A DNA stretch of 64,000 nucleotides from Geomicrobium sediminis (GCF_016908595.1 NZ_JAFBEC010000001.1:124001-188000); one strand, 5' to 3'; numbered from the stretch's first letter, positions 8,733 through 18,474 are shown. The notes: generated by a model not told the origin, from the letters alone. Program-made: numbers and translations.

Positions 8733-10703
8733 TCACTCAGTTTCTTCTACCGTAATCGAGAAGCTCATCGTCTCTTCAACTTCGAATTGGTTGAATGCTG
8801 TCACTGTAATCTCATACGTGCCTGGTTCGGTTGGGACACCTGAGATTGTGCGGCTATCCGCAACACCGACCATGCCTTCGGGTAGTCCTTCGAATTCTAT
8901 GGCTGCATCGTCATCATTGACGAATAGATCAATTGGACTGATTTCTTCGCCTGATTTCACAGTCAGGTCATCTTGTTGGCGGATGTTCAATTGTCCGATC
9001 TGCTGATCGTCGTCTCCATCCCTTTTTGGTGACTCATATGGGATCGGTTTAGGTTCATTTTCTGGAGGTTCAGCAACCGATTGATCAACATTGCCAAGTT
9101 GGATCTGGTCGGTCATAACAGTCGTTCCTCGTGTGCTTAAAGACAGCGGAGCCGTGTACTCATCGGTTTCCGGTTGATAGTTACGATTTCCAGTATCATA
9201 GTCTGTTGCATTGAACTCACCGAGTTTCGGTGAGTACGTATTTACGGTAACTTCACCAGCATCGATATCAAACTGCAACAACCGCATGAATCCTGTGTTA
9301 CGCTCGCCATCGACTTCATAGTTCTGGTAATCTGCTAACATTTCAAAAACTGGACCGTTGTTGCCGTTAAAGTTCTGATTCCAAGCCGTTCCATGATAGT
9401 GACCGGAAGAGACCATGACGATGTTGTCATTTTTTTCGACGACTTGTGTTCTCAGTAAATGACTGTTATCACCGTAGCCTCTGTTTCCAGACGCTTTTGT
9501 AGCATCATCACTACTTGATGCTCTCAAATAGGAATGCGTGAACAAAAATGCATCACGATTTGGAAACGCCTCAAGCACTTCATTCGCCCAGTTTCTCTGT
9601 GCGTTCGTATGACCATATGGCAAGTGAACCGCGATAAATTCATGGTCGTCGACTTCAAATAAGTCGTAATGAGCGGAGTTATCCCCTTCTTGCCATGGAC
9701 CGCCGTAAGTACCGTTCTCCCAAGATTGTGATGCTTCCTCGTATCGTTCTTGAGAGAAATAATCATTGAACATATCATTGCCAAAAGCACCCCAACCGTT
9801 GTCGTGGTTACCTGGGAGGATGCCGTTTGGAATCCCAGCCTCATCAATGATCGCCTGCATATCCGAAGCAAATCCGAATTCCTTCTGCGCCTGTTCTTCT
9901 GAATGATGCGGCAACATCCAATTTTCGATAATGTCACCTGTATGAGCAACGTATGCGATTTTTCGCTGATCTTGATTATCAACGATCCAATTCATCTTAT
10001 CTCTGTAAGCTGAAGCGAAACGCTCCTGTGCGTCTTCATCGAGTTCTGGGTCAACGGCTCCTTCTGCTAAGAACTGAGTATCTGTGATGTGAGCCATCGA
10101 GAAATCATACGTTTCAGGATCACGGAAATCGTCTGTAACACCGCTGGAGTCAGGTTTCCAGTTGCCTGTTCTCGTCATCGATGAATCTTCACCAACAATG
10201 GCGATGTGTGCAGCATCATTCACATCACGATAATCCTCAGACAGATAGGCTTTCAATACTGTATTGTCAGGTGCAGAGCCTGATTCACTTCGTAATTGAT
10301 CCCAACGCTCTTTTTCATGATTCCACGCCAATAAGGAAACGTCACGTTCTGGGTCAACCTTCCCGCTCCATCTAACTGGAGTGTGCTCCCCAGGATGCTC
10401 CAATTCAAACGCCTGATAAGGGGAAGCATTTGGTCCAACTTGTTCCGACTGCCAGAGTTCATCGTCTTCCTCAAGAACCTCCTCTGGTGCAGAACTGAAA
10501 TCCATGAGTGCCGGTCTTTGTAACTCATCTGTGAAACTTCCTTGCGTGGCACCAAACGGCTCAGTTGCGACCACTTCAGATGTTGAGGCTGCAATCAGCG
10601 TTGCAGCCGTTCCAAATGCCACCATCATAAAACCTGCACGCGTTGCCCATTGTCGCCTTCTTGGAATTGATGCGATCCGAAAACCTCGAGTTTTTACTTT
10701 CAT
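8733..10703 (-). CDS. Secreted calcineurin-like metallophosphoesterase with C-terminal Ig-like domain
   Basis: A 656-residue exported protein. After a basic N-terminus (MKVKTRGFRIASIPRRRQW) comes a hydrophobic signal segment. Phosphoesterase motifs follow in order: HITDTQ (about 205), HTGDIIEN (about 254), GNHDN (about 299), HSYL and GHYHG, which supply the two-metal site. The C-terminal 70 residues (SGVPTEPGTYEITVTAFN) look like a putative Ig/cadherin-like domain. It probably hydrolyses phosphodiesters or nucleotides outside the cell. The start at 10703 is chosen for its GTAAGGAGG site; an upstream in-frame ATG at 10796 has none. Confidence 0.85.
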   Translation of the reverse strand: MKVKTRGFRIASIPRRRQWATRAGFMMVAFGTAATLIAASTSEVVATEPFGATQGSFTDELQRPALMDFSSAPEEVLEEDDELWQSEQVGPNASPYQAFELEHPGEHTPVRWSGKVDPERDVSLLAWNHEKERWDQLRSESGSAPDNTVLKAYLSEDYRDVNDAAHIAIVGEDSSMTRTGNWKPDSSGVTDDFRDPETYDFSMAHITDTQFLAEGAVDPELDEDAQERFASAYRDKMNWIVDNQDQRKIAYVAHTGDIIENWMLPHHSEEQAQKEFGFASDMQAIIDEAGIPNGILPGNHDNGWGAFGNDMFNDYFSQERYEEASQSWENGTYGGPWQEGDNSAHYDLFEVDDHEFIAVHLPYGHTNAQRNWANEVLEAFPNRDAFLFTHSYLRASSSDDATKASGNRGYGDNSHLLRTQVVEKNDNIVMVSSGHYHGTAWNQNFNGNNGPVFEMLADYQNYEVDGERNTGFMRLLQFDIDAGEVTVNTYSPKLGEFNATDYDTGNRNYQPETDEYTAPLSLSTRGTTVMTDQIQLGNVDQSVAEPPENEPKPIPYESPKRDGDDDQQIGQLNIRQQDDLTVKSGEEISPIDLFVNDDDAAIEFEGLPEGMVGVADSRTISGVPTEPGTYEITVTAFNQFEVEETMSFSITVEETE

Positions 10704-10994
10704 TGTAGTCCTCCTTACAAAGTTAATTAGAAATTTGATCTCAAGATACGTTTTCCATACCGCTTTGTAAGACCTCCATGAATCACCTCCAATCACGCTT
10801 CACCTGTGCATTCTCTTATAACTGCTGATTATTTCTGTTATAATTGCTATAAATTCACTATAAATGATCGATGTTAAGTGATCATAAAGCCGAAGTTAAT
10901 AGATTCTAAACTATACAACAATATCAAAGTGTCTAAATACACAGACTTTATGCACTGGACTTCACTCTGAACTTTCACCTCAAAAGCGCAGTAT

Positions 10995-11038
10995 AAAAGG
11001 AAAAACCACCAGTTTTCACCTGGTGGCTTTTCCTTTTA
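10995..11038. terminator. Bidirectional terminator after OpuFB-like gene
   Basis: Long inverted repeat AAAGGAAAAA-CCACCAG / CTGGTGG-CTTTTCCTTT with a short loop. It lies 34 bases beyond the importer gene stop at 11072. A-rich and T-rich arms would work in both directions. Confidence 0.85.
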
Positions 11039-11071
11039 TCGCGTTGTTTTATACTTTACAAAGTTAATGTT

Positions 11072-12634
11072 TTAATTATCCAATAGTCCTTGTTCAACTA
11101 AAAAATCTCGTGCAACTTCTTCGGGATCTTCATCTTCAATATCGACTCGGAAGTTTAACTCTGAAATCTCTTCAACCGTTCCAACTCCTGCTAATTGATT
11201 TAAAATCTCTTCGATTTCAGGGTGTTGTTGGAGTGCAAAGTTCGTCACTAAAGGTGCTGCTTGGTAAGGTGGGAATAAATCTTCATCATCTTCCAAAACG
11301 ACCATGTCATATTCTACGAGTTGTGGATCAGTCGAGAAGACATCACTAATTTCAATACTCCCGTTACTAATGGCTTGATAACGGGTCGACACATCGATGG
11401 ACGTCACATCTGAAAAACTAAACCCATACACATCTTCAAACCCCGCATATCCGTCTTCACGATCCATAAACTCAAAGGTAAAGCCCACACTTAACTCGTT
11501 CGTATATGGCATTAAATCAGAAATCGTACTCACTTCTAATTCTTCAGCGAGCTCCCTCGGCATCGCTAAGGCATACGTATTCTGAAAGCCCATTGGTTCT
11601 AAAAAGTGAAAACCATACTCCTCGTAGATTCCGTCCCGTGCTTCTTGATACGACTCTTCTTCGTCATAACTAAACTCTTCCTCATTTAATAGGTCGGCCA
11701 ATACCGTCCCACTGAATTCAGGATAAATATCAACATCTCCAACAATTAACGCATTGAAGTTCACGTTCGTTGCACCAAGAGGTGCAATGACTTCTACGTT
11801 TAAGTCGGTTTCTTCCTCGATTAATAGCTTGTACATATTCGCAAGAATCGGGGGTTCCGGACCTAGCTTCCCACCGATGACTAAATCAGGTTCATCTTTA
11901 AACATAGAGACGACCGGTTGTATAAACACGATCAAAAGGGCGATGGCGACAACGGCTATGATCGGCTTAAATGAGGCACGTCGGTTCCTTTTTGTACCTC
12001 GTTCTGTTAAACGAAGAATAACATCTAACACAATCGCTAGAAGTGCAGCAGGAAGTGCTCCAAACAAGATGTATTCATTATTCGTTCGCTGAATCCCTGT
12101 CATAATGATTTGCCCGAGGCCACCCCCACCAACGAGAGCCGCAAGCGTTGCCGTGCCGACAATTAACACCATTGACGTACGAATTCCCGCCATGATCGTC
12201 GGCATCGCTAGGGGAAGTTCGATTTTCATTAAGCTTCGATAAGAATTCATCCCCATCCCTCTTGCCGCTTCAACAATGGCCGGATCAACTTCTCGAATTC
12301 CGGTGAACGTATTTCTCATGATCGGTAACAATGCGTACGCCGTCAGAGCAATAATCGCTGGTGTCGTCCCAATTCCAACAAATAAAACGAGAAAACCGAG
12401 TAAAGCAAGCGATGGAATCGTCTGTAATACCGCCGCAAACCCAATGATCCACTCAGAATAGCGAGTGTACCTCGTTAATAAAATTCCTATCGGTAAGGCG
12501 ATCGCAACTGCAATCAATAGTGAGACGAGTGAAAGTTGTACGTGCTCCCAAAAGGAGTTGAATAGTAAATCCGATCGTTCTTGAAACAGTGACACGTAAG
12601 ATTCCATAAAATTCGCCATATCGTTTTGCACCAA
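11072..12634 (-). CDS. opuFB: Compatible-solute ABC importer: permease fused to substrate-binding protein (OpuFB-like)
   Basis: A 520-residue fusion. Residues 1-215 form an ABC permease domain of the ProW/OpuC type, with the EAA-loop-like EAARGMGMNSYRSLMKIELP. After a further membrane span near 230, residues 255-520 form an extracellular OpuAC/OpuCC-like glycine betaine/choline-binding domain (FxxLMxxENxxPDLVIGGKLGPEP-like start). The arrangement matches the OpuF systems of bacilli that import glycine betaine and related osmoprotectants. It partners with the ATPase encoded just upstream. The start appears to be TTG at 12634, 10 bases from GGAATGAG; ATG at 12619 is the alternative. Confidence 0.88.
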   Translation of the reverse strand: MVQNDMANFMESYVSLFQERSDLLFNSFWEHVQLSLVSLLIAVAIALPIGILLTRYTRYSEWIIGFAAVLQTIPSLALLGFLVLFVGIGTTPAIIALTAYALLPIMRNTFTGIREVDPAIVEAARGMGMNSYRSLMKIELPLAMPTIMAGIRTSMVLIVGTATLAALVGGGGLGQIIMTGIQRTNNEYILFGALPAALLAIVLDVILRLTERGTKRNRRASFKPIIAVVAIALLIVFIQPVVSMFKDEPDLVIGGKLGPEPPILANMYKLLIEEETDLNVEVIAPLGATNVNFNALIVGDVDIYPEFSGTVLADLLNEEEFSYDEEESYQEARDGIYEEYGFHFLEPMGFQNTYALAMPRELAEELEVSTISDLMPYTNELSVGFTFEFMDREDGYAGFEDVYGFSFSDVTSIDVSTRYQAISNGSIEISDVFSTDPQLVEYDMVVLEDDEDLFPPYQAAPLVTNFALQQHPEIEEILNQLAGVGTVEEISELNFRVDIEDEDPEEVARDFLVEQGLLDN

Positions 12635-12720
12635 TCAACATTGACTCATTCCTAGTTGACTGTGCATTCCTCTATTCCTTGCACTAGGAGGGTGCATGTA
12701 ATCTTTTTTTCTGATTGCAG

Positions 12721-13776
12721 CTATACTAACGCACGAGCTAAGTCTTTATAAGAGACACTTCCAATGACCTTGCCATTCTCTTGAACCGGTAAAGCTGGAA
12801 GATGACTACTCTCCAATAGTTCAAATGCTGACTTCACAGAACTTGATGCATCAATTGGAATCATCGCCTCCAACTCGTTGTGATCGTTATACGTCGTTAC
12901 CCATTCACCGTGCTCATTTATAATAAACTGTACCGTTACTCGCTGTTCATCACGATGAGTTCGTATGTATTCACTCCTGTCAATTGGCGTTAACGATTCT
13001 TTTAACGACAGGTTCTTCTTTTCAACGGACCGACCAATAAAAGCTTCGACCGCTGGTGTTGCAGGATTTCGTTTCAACTCATCTGCCGTACCTACTTGTA
13101 ACAAAACACCCGCTTCCATCATGCCAATTCTGTCTCCGAGCAAAGTCGCTTCGTTCATGTCATGCGTCACAAACACAATCGTTTTTTTGATTCTTTGTTG
13201 TAATGCTTTTATGTCTTTTTGCAATTGTTCTCGTACGAGTGGATCGAGCGCACTAAACGGTTCATCCATTAAAATAATGTCCGGATCACCTGCGAGAGCT
13301 CTTGCAACCCCGATCCGCTGTTGTTGACCACCCGATAAATCAGCCGGAAGCCGGTCACGATATGTCTCGGGATCCATCCCCACCAGTTCTAGCAATTCAT
13401 TCACTCGTTTTTGTATATCGTCTTGTTTCCATTTTTTCATCTCAGGTACGACCGCAATATTCTCTGCGACAGTTAGATGAGGGAATAGTGCAATCTGTTG
13501 CAAGACGTAACCAATGTTCCATCGCAATTCATGCATGTTAACGTCTGTATGATTTGAACCATTAATCGTAATCGTACCGCTTGACGCATCAATTAATCGG
13601 TTAATCATCTTAAGCGTCGTCGTTTTGCCACATCCGCTCGGCCCAATTAACACGAAGAATTCACCACGTTCAATCGTAAACGATAATCCTTTTACTGCTT
13701 TTCTATCTTCTGTAAACGACTTGTCCACTTGATTAAATGTAATCACCGAAACCGTACCCCTCATTTCTTCACTCAT
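12721..13776 (-). CDS. opuFA: Compatible-solute ABC importer ATP-binding protein with CBS domain (OpuFA/ProV-like)
   Basis: A 351-residue ATPase: Walker A GPSGCGKTT at about 45-53, Q-loop LQQIALFP, signature LSGGQQQRIGVARAL near 150, Walker B ILMDEPFSALD, H-loop VTHDMNEA. The C-terminal 100 residues hold one CBS-like module (LPALPVQENGKVIGSVSYKDL). ATPases of this group energise glycine betaine uptake, and the CBS part may sense ionic strength or nucleotides. The true start may be GTG at 13746, which gives the usual family N-terminus VITFNQVDKS behind GAGGGG. It forms an operon with the fused permease/binding protein. Confidence 0.9.
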   Translation of the reverse strand: MSEEMRGTVSVITFNQVDKSFTEDRKAVKGLSFTIERGEFFVLIGPSGCGKTTTLKMINRLIDASSGTITINGSNHTDVNMHELRWNIGYVLQQIALFPHLTVAENIAVVPEMKKWKQDDIQKRVNELLELVGMDPETYRDRLPADLSGGQQQRIGVARALAGDPDIILMDEPFSALDPLVREQLQKDIKALQQRIKKTIVFVTHDMNEATLLGDRIGMMEAGVLLQVGTADELKRNPATPAVEAFIGRSVEKKNLSLKESLTPIDRSEYIRTHRDEQRVTVQFIINEHGEWVTTYNDHNELEAMIPIDASSSVKSAFELLESSHLPALPVQENGKVIGSVSYKDLARALV

Positions 13777-14039
13777 TCAATTGCTCATTAAACGTAGTAT
13801 AACCCGACTTTCAACTTTAAAAATAAACGACCACTTTCGCAAACTTCACATAATTCCTGAGCTTTACTCTTAATGCATAGTCTATTTTTAACAGAAAATG
13901 GATGTCAGGTAAAACGTTTTGATCTTTTAATCGGGGATTACATAGTAGAGCCCCCGCGAACGTGAAAGGCTATTGCTTGAACTGTATTCGTTTGTCGCTT
14001 ACTATGAACCTTTCGAATGGAAACGCAAGGGGGAAACAT

Positions 14040-14291
14040 GTGCAAAGAGATGTAAATAAGATCATTACGACCGTCAGCTACACCCTGTTTTTCGTTTTTT
14101 GGGTTGCATCCTTTCTCTCATTGGTGTTTACAAACAGTATGGGTTATTTTTATCTTATAGGTTTTCTCTTCTTCTTTAGCGGATTAACGATTGTAGAAAT
14201 TAGAAAAGGGACTAAGAAACTTTCCATATTTTATGGAGCATTCTTTATTATATTTTTATTGCTTGGGATTTTAGAATTTTTTGTTTATTGA
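14040..14291 (+). CDS. Small membrane protein, 83 aa
   Basis: Unrecognised. The GTG start at 14040 is 6 bases after AAGGGGG, better than the upstream in-frame ATG at 13962. Three hydrophobic segments (YTLFFVFWVASFLSLVF, YFYLIGFLFFFSGLTIV, SIFYGAFFIIFLLLGILEF) fill most of the protein, leaving only short polar loops. It is divergent from the OpuF operon. No motif suggests a function. Confidence 0.6.
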   Translation: MQRDVNKIITTVSYTLFFVFWVASFLSLVFTNSMGYFYLIGFLFFFSGLTIVEIRKGTKKLSIFYGAFFIIFLLLGILEFFVY

Positions 14292-14438
14292 GGGTGGATT
14301 GAAGAGAAAAACTGCTATGAATACAAGCCTTATTAATTTCCTAGTTCTAGCTTACTTACGCTCCTGGAATATCTTTTCAAATCGATTGATTGCCTTTATC
14401 ATTAAACAAGATCATTCATAACAGTAGGAGGTAATTGT

Positions 14439-14645
14439 ATTAAGAAAGTCATCATCAGAAAGTTGCTAATAGCCATTTTACTTCTTACATCATTGATTAG
14501 TTACTTTAGCCTGTTGGATGTATTCAGGGATCGTGACATTACTTGGATTGAAAACATAGCCTCCGCTTTATTTGTTAGCGTAATTTTCCTAATCATATGG
14601 TTAATGGAAGCTTTTCGTAGGAGCAAACAAGAGAACGAGGTTTAG
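14439..14645 (+). CDS. Small membrane protein, 68 aa, apparent ATT start
   Basis: Starting at ATT the product would be KKVIIRKLLIAILLLTSL after the initiator, a typical basic-then-hydrophobic membrane N-terminus, with a second span (IASALFVSVIFLIIWLM) and a charged tail. AGGAGG lies 6 bases before the ATT. The first conventional start, TTG at 14463, has no binding site and removes the basic residues. Either ATT is used or the start codon has mutated. Function unknown. Confidence 0.5.
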   Translation: MKKVIIRKLLIAILLLTSLISYFSLLDVFRDRDITWIENIASALFVSVIFLIIWLMEAFRRSKQENEV

Positions 14646-14716
14646 AAGAACAGCATGATCGTCGGCAGAGCGCGAGGTAAGCCTGAACTGCGAAACACAG
14701 TCTTCATAGTTTGGCT

Positions 14717-15477
14717 TTAATCATTATCTTGCTCTTCTGCCATCTCCTCAGCAATATCGCCCTCTTCTGCATCATCAGGAATTACATCTTCAAGTTGAAA
14801 GAAACCCTCGTCAAATTCATCAACTTCTTCAAAATCCAAAACCGTTATCGTCTGCTCAAACTGTGTAGAAGTTTTGCTTTTCACAATCATATTGGTGTCT
14901 TGATCGAACCAGTGCTCACTTTCACCTTCATCAAAGCTGACAATGACTTTGTAAGTCAGCACATCATTCACTTCTTCTTCACCCTCATACGTGAGCGACG
15001 TGTCCTCCTCAGCAATATTACTTTCAAGAGTACTCGCCCAATTCAACAAGTCTGCAGCAGCATCTTCTTCAATCGGTAATTCTTCTTCATTGTAAACGTT
15101 ATAATAATCTTGATAATTGATGACATGTTGACCGTCAGATGCTTGATACATCGTGCCTGTCGTTTGCTCTTCATCTATTTCAAACCTTGAGTGGACTGGA
15201 TCCGCAGATAAATCTGCATATTCAATTGTATCAAGTGGCTCATTCTCCTCACCAGCAATTTCAAACACAATTCGATAACGCTCAATTTCAGCAACATTCC
15301 TGATGAATTCAGTTGCAATCTCTTCAGCTTGATTTAGCTCTTCCGTTTCAATATCTCCTAATTCTTCATTATCAGAACCATCTTCTGAGGCTTCGTTATC
15401 CCCACCCGTTAAGGCAGTCTCTTCATTCTCAGTCTCACTACAAGCAGAAAGCGCAGATAAGACAAGTCCTTCTACTG
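14717..15477 (-). pseudogene. Acidic lipoprotein (LppX/DUF6612-like), 5' end lost
   Basis: Reading open to about 15477, the product has a lipoprotein signal remnant GLVLSALSAC, then an acidic linker and a beta-rich domain (YEGEEEVNDVLTYKVIVS, HWFDQDTNMIV) like Gram-positive LppX/outer-membrane-lipoprotein-sorting-like proteins. Upstream of the signal remnant the frame meets a stop with no start codon, because the sequence switches to an opposite-facing ResA remnant. The gene has therefore lost its first codons. It is clearly paralogous to the gene at 17479-18317, sharing GFFQLEDVI...AEEGDI at the C-terminus. Confidence 0.75.
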
Positions 15478-15843
15478 ATCAGCTACACATTTTATAGCCA
15501 ATCACAAACAGAAATTGGGTCCGTACAAGTCGGTGATGCCGCACCAAACTTTTCCTTATATAACATCCTTGATGATCAAGTGATTGAACTTGAGTCCTTT
15601 AAAGGCAAAGGGGTCTAGTTAAATTTCTGGGGAACTTGGTGTCCTCCTTGCGAGGAAATGCCTTGCACGGAAAATCAATATTACGTACAAGATGGAGACA
15701 TTGAGATCTTTGCCGTCAATGTGGGAGAAAGCGAAGTCAAAGTTGATCGATTCGTTAACAGACACGAGCTAACTTTTCCTATTTTATTAGATCATAATAG
15801 GGGTGTTTTAAATGCCTATGGAGTCAAGCCTTTCTTGCTGTAG
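15472..15843 (+). pseudogene. ResA-like thiol-disulfide oxidoreductase remnant
   Basis: Translation gives a membrane-anchor end VLLLISYTFYSQSQTE, then VGDAAPNFSLYNILDDQVIEL, then ESFKGKGV, an in-frame TAG, and LNFWGTWCPPCEEMP with the thioredoxin CPPC active site. It continues FAVNVGESEVKVDRFVNRH to YGVKPFLL and stops. ResA-type proteins reduce apocytochrome c outside the membrane. The N-terminus is missing, the TAG replaces the usual Phe before LNFWGTWC, and about 25-30 C-terminal residues are absent, so it is dead. Confidence 0.85.
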
Positions 15844-15954
15844 CGAACCGAGAAAACGATGGTTTGTGATGTTAAGTTATCCGCCTACAATTATAAATGT
15901 AGGCGAAGTATGATTTAAGTTTCTATAACTGAAGTAAGGTTCTAAACCTTACTT

Positions 15955-16398
15955 TTAGTGCTCCACATTTAAGTATTGCACCAATCTTAAAACATAGATC
16001 TCCAAATACTCATTGGTTGATTCATCTGAACCTGTAGTAACTTCATATTCTTCTTTGGTTATAAATCCTTCTGCAAACATGAGATAGTCTTCATAACTCA
16101 ATGATTCAGTGAATATGCCTTGTGTCTCCTGTAAATGCAAGAAGTTATCCTCTGATAATACTGCTCTGCTATAAATATAAGCATCATAACTGGTTGTTGG
16201 TAACACTTCGTAATCCGTGCCAACAACATTATCAATTCCCTCATAAAAGGACTCTTCATCGATATCTGTTCGTGCTAACTCAATATTGTGCTTTTCTTGA
16301 GAACTTAAATTTACATCCTCTAGACCTTTCACTTCATTTGAATTGCAACCTGATATAAGAAGCAGCAATAATAGCAATAGATATTGGCGTCTTTTCAA
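15955..16398 (-). CDS. Small lipoprotein, 147 aa
   Basis: Unrecognised lipoprotein. From TTG at 16398, seven bases after GGGAGGAG, the product starts KRRQYLLLLLLLLISGC, an N-terminal signal with lipobox LISGC, so it should be lipid-anchored outside the cell membrane. The mature part is acidic (LARTDIDEESFYEGIDN, YEDYLMFAEGF). An upstream GTG at 16425 would add nine residues and lacks a good site. It follows the next lipoprotein gene by 27 bases and is probably co-transcribed with it. Confidence 0.65.
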   Translation of the reverse strand: MKRRQYLLLLLLLLISGCNSNEVKGLEDVNLSSQEKHNIELARTDIDEESFYEGIDNVVGTDYEVLPTTSYDAYIYSRAVLSEDNFLHLQETQGIFTESLSYEDYLMFAEGFITKEEYEVTTGSDESTNEYLEIYVLRLVQYLNVEH

Positions 16399-16425
16399 AA
16401 CCCGTCTCCTCCCATAATTCCACAC

Positions 16426-17265
16426 TTATAATAAATCGTCCGTTTTATGCGGTGATCGTTGAGGTAACTCCTCATTCATTGCCTCAATATTCCTTGTTCC
16501 CTCAACAAAATACGGGTATGCTTCTTCATGTCTTTGATCACTTTGCATGCCAATCTCTTTGCCAGTTTCAAAAAATTCACGTGTCTCTTTAGACCAGGCT
16601 GCTAACTTATTATAATCCTGTATATAGGGTTCAATCTTTGCAAGTTGATATTCTACACTCTGTGCAGTTACTAACAAAGCACCCCAACCGCGTAAATCAC
16701 CGTTTTCTACGTCCATCTGAGATACTTGATCAAACTGCTCATCATTAATGAGTTGAATTTCATTTTCATTAAGTTCCTTAAGCTTTCCTTCATGAAATTC
16801 TCCATTAACATCATAATGATGTTGATTCAATGCTTCAATAATACTCATCATAAAACCAATTGCTTGAGTTCCATGTGGTTCAATTTCATTCGTATCGTGA
16901 CGATCAAAATTTAACCAGCGTAAATCATTAACCATCTTCGTTTCTTTATCAAAAACTAGATGATTGCTATAGTAAATGCTATTTTCCCTAAAATTATAAT
17001 TGTCAGGGAGTTGCTCTCGTGCTTCATCTTCTGTTATTCGTCCCTCTTCAGGTAATTCAAAATCAGCGAACAAGGTTCCAATTTGATAATAATCCTCCTG
17101 ATCAAAAGAAGACTCAATCGTCATGCTGTGATCAGTTTCCTTTTGATAACCTTCACTAGTCTCATCATCGGTTTGCACAACATTACTCTCAGATTGGCAC
17201 CCAAATAAAAGAAAACCAAACAACAATAATAAAGATCTACTCTTTCGAATCGTTGACCACTCCAC
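16426..17265 (-). CDS. Acidic lipoprotein of unknown function, 279 aa
   Basis: A lipoprotein signal SRSLLLLFGFLLFGC (lipobox LFGC) is followed by a low-complexity acidic stretch and a 230-residue mostly helical domain with no motif I recognise (GTLFADFELPEEGRI, HGTQAIGFMMSIIEALNQ). The start is uncertain. GTG at 17265 gives a 12-residue longer N-terminus; a GGAGTGG site is instead spaced for an ATT at 17250 that directly precedes RKSRSLLLL. It heads a two-gene lipoprotein operon. Confidence 0.6.
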   Translation of the reverse strand: MEWSTIRKSRSLLLLFGFLLFGCQSESNVVQTDDETSEGYQKETDHSMTIESSFDQEDYYQIGTLFADFELPEEGRITEDEAREQLPDNYNFRENSIYYSNHLVFDKETKMVNDLRWLNFDRHDTNEIEPHGTQAIGFMMSIIEALNQHHYDVNGEFHEGKLKELNENEIQLINDEQFDQVSQMDVENGDLRGWGALLVTAQSVEYQLAKIEPYIQDYNKLAAWSKETREFFETGKEIGMQSDQRHEEAYPYFVEGTRNIEAMNEELPQRSPHKTDDLL

Positions 17266-17478
17266 AAAATGAGATTGTTTCCTAATTATATAGTAGATGA
17301 GTAATTTATCAACATAATTAACAGAAAATTCAATACTTAAACTGCGAAGCTTCCGCTCTTTCAATTCCCCCGCCCCACTACAACTTGATGCAATTCTTCT
17401 ATCATGTTCTGTCCCTATATTAGTTTAAAAGTATCTATATTAATGAAAATAGTAAGTAATAGATTAGGGGGAGAGTTC

Positions 17479-18317
17479 ATGGATAAAAGCTATACTTACA
17501 TAGGTCTTATGACGATATCATCGATTGTATTCATGGGTTGCAGTAACGGGACAGAGAATATAGCTGAACCCGAAGAAACTGAAGAGGTCGCTTCAATTGA
17601 TGAAAACGATGACGCACTAGCTCAACATCCAGATGACCTCAATGAAGGTGAAACGATACTTCAAAATGCAATTTTTACAAATGAAAGTACGGAATCTTAC
17701 TACATTGAACTAAGAATAACGAATGAATTTGATGAAGAGTTAGAGTTGAAGGATGATGCAAGAGACATCAATGAGTATGTACTCTACGATGATGATGTTA
17801 TTTATTCTAGAGAAGAGCATTTGGATCACGCAGCTGGTGTATTGTACACATCTAATGATGCGGAGCGTATTTATAATTATTTAGAAGATCATCTCGTTTA
17901 TGAATCGGAAGAGCTTTTAGATGAAGGAACGACCAACTTAAGTGCTTGGGTTGGACTTATGAGAAATGCGATCGAAACGATCGATTCTTCAAATATAAAT
18001 TACGAAGGATTAGAGGAAGTTAACGGCGATCCATCTTACAAAGTTTCAGTAAGTGATGAGGGGGCAATGACTACTTTTTGGTTAGAAGAAAGTACATTCA
18101 ATGTTCGACAGACAGAAACACAATTACACGAATCTGATCAGGAATCGGACACAACAACAACAACTGAAATTCTTGATTTCATTTCGAACAGAACGCTGGA
18201 CCTTTTGAAGAAGGTTTTTTCAGACTTGAAGATGTCATTTCTAATGAAGCTGAGGAAGGAGATATTTCTGAAATTATTTCAGATGAAATTGAAGATGAGA
18301 CTGGTGAAGATGACTAA
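17479..18317 (+). pseudogene. Acidic lipoprotein (LppX/DUF6612-like) with C-terminal frameshift
   Basis: ATG at 17479 follows GGGGGAGAG and gives signal MDKSYTYIGLMTISSIVFMGC with the lipobox ending FMGC. The domain is like the truncated gene at 14717-15477. Near 18178, just after ILDF, the frame changes: another frame reads FEEGFFRLEDVISNEAEEGD and on to TAA at 18317, matching the paralog's C-terminus, whereas the unshifted frame runs as a lysine-rich, unrelated tail to 18372. A one-base loss would explain this. The truncated protein might still be exported. Confidence 0.7.
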
Positions 18318-18474
18318 TCATTATTGTAAATCAAAACAACCTTCCCGGCTAAAATCTTACCTCATTAAATAGCAAAAGACTCCCTAAGATAAATATTGTC
18401 TATTTTTAAACGTATACATTGAAACAACATGTTCATGGTTATTGGCTGAAGATCTAATTCAGACATAACGTACA

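Noticed and set aside
8791-10770. Several plus- and minus-strand frames inside the metallophosphoesterase gene
   Set aside because: They are shadows without ribosome binding sites and with no family features; the minus-strand gene has a signal peptide and all catalytic motifs.
13935-13975. GC-rich stretch before the 83-aa gene as a riboswitch
   Set aside because: No recognisable aptamer core or downstream terminator pairing was found.
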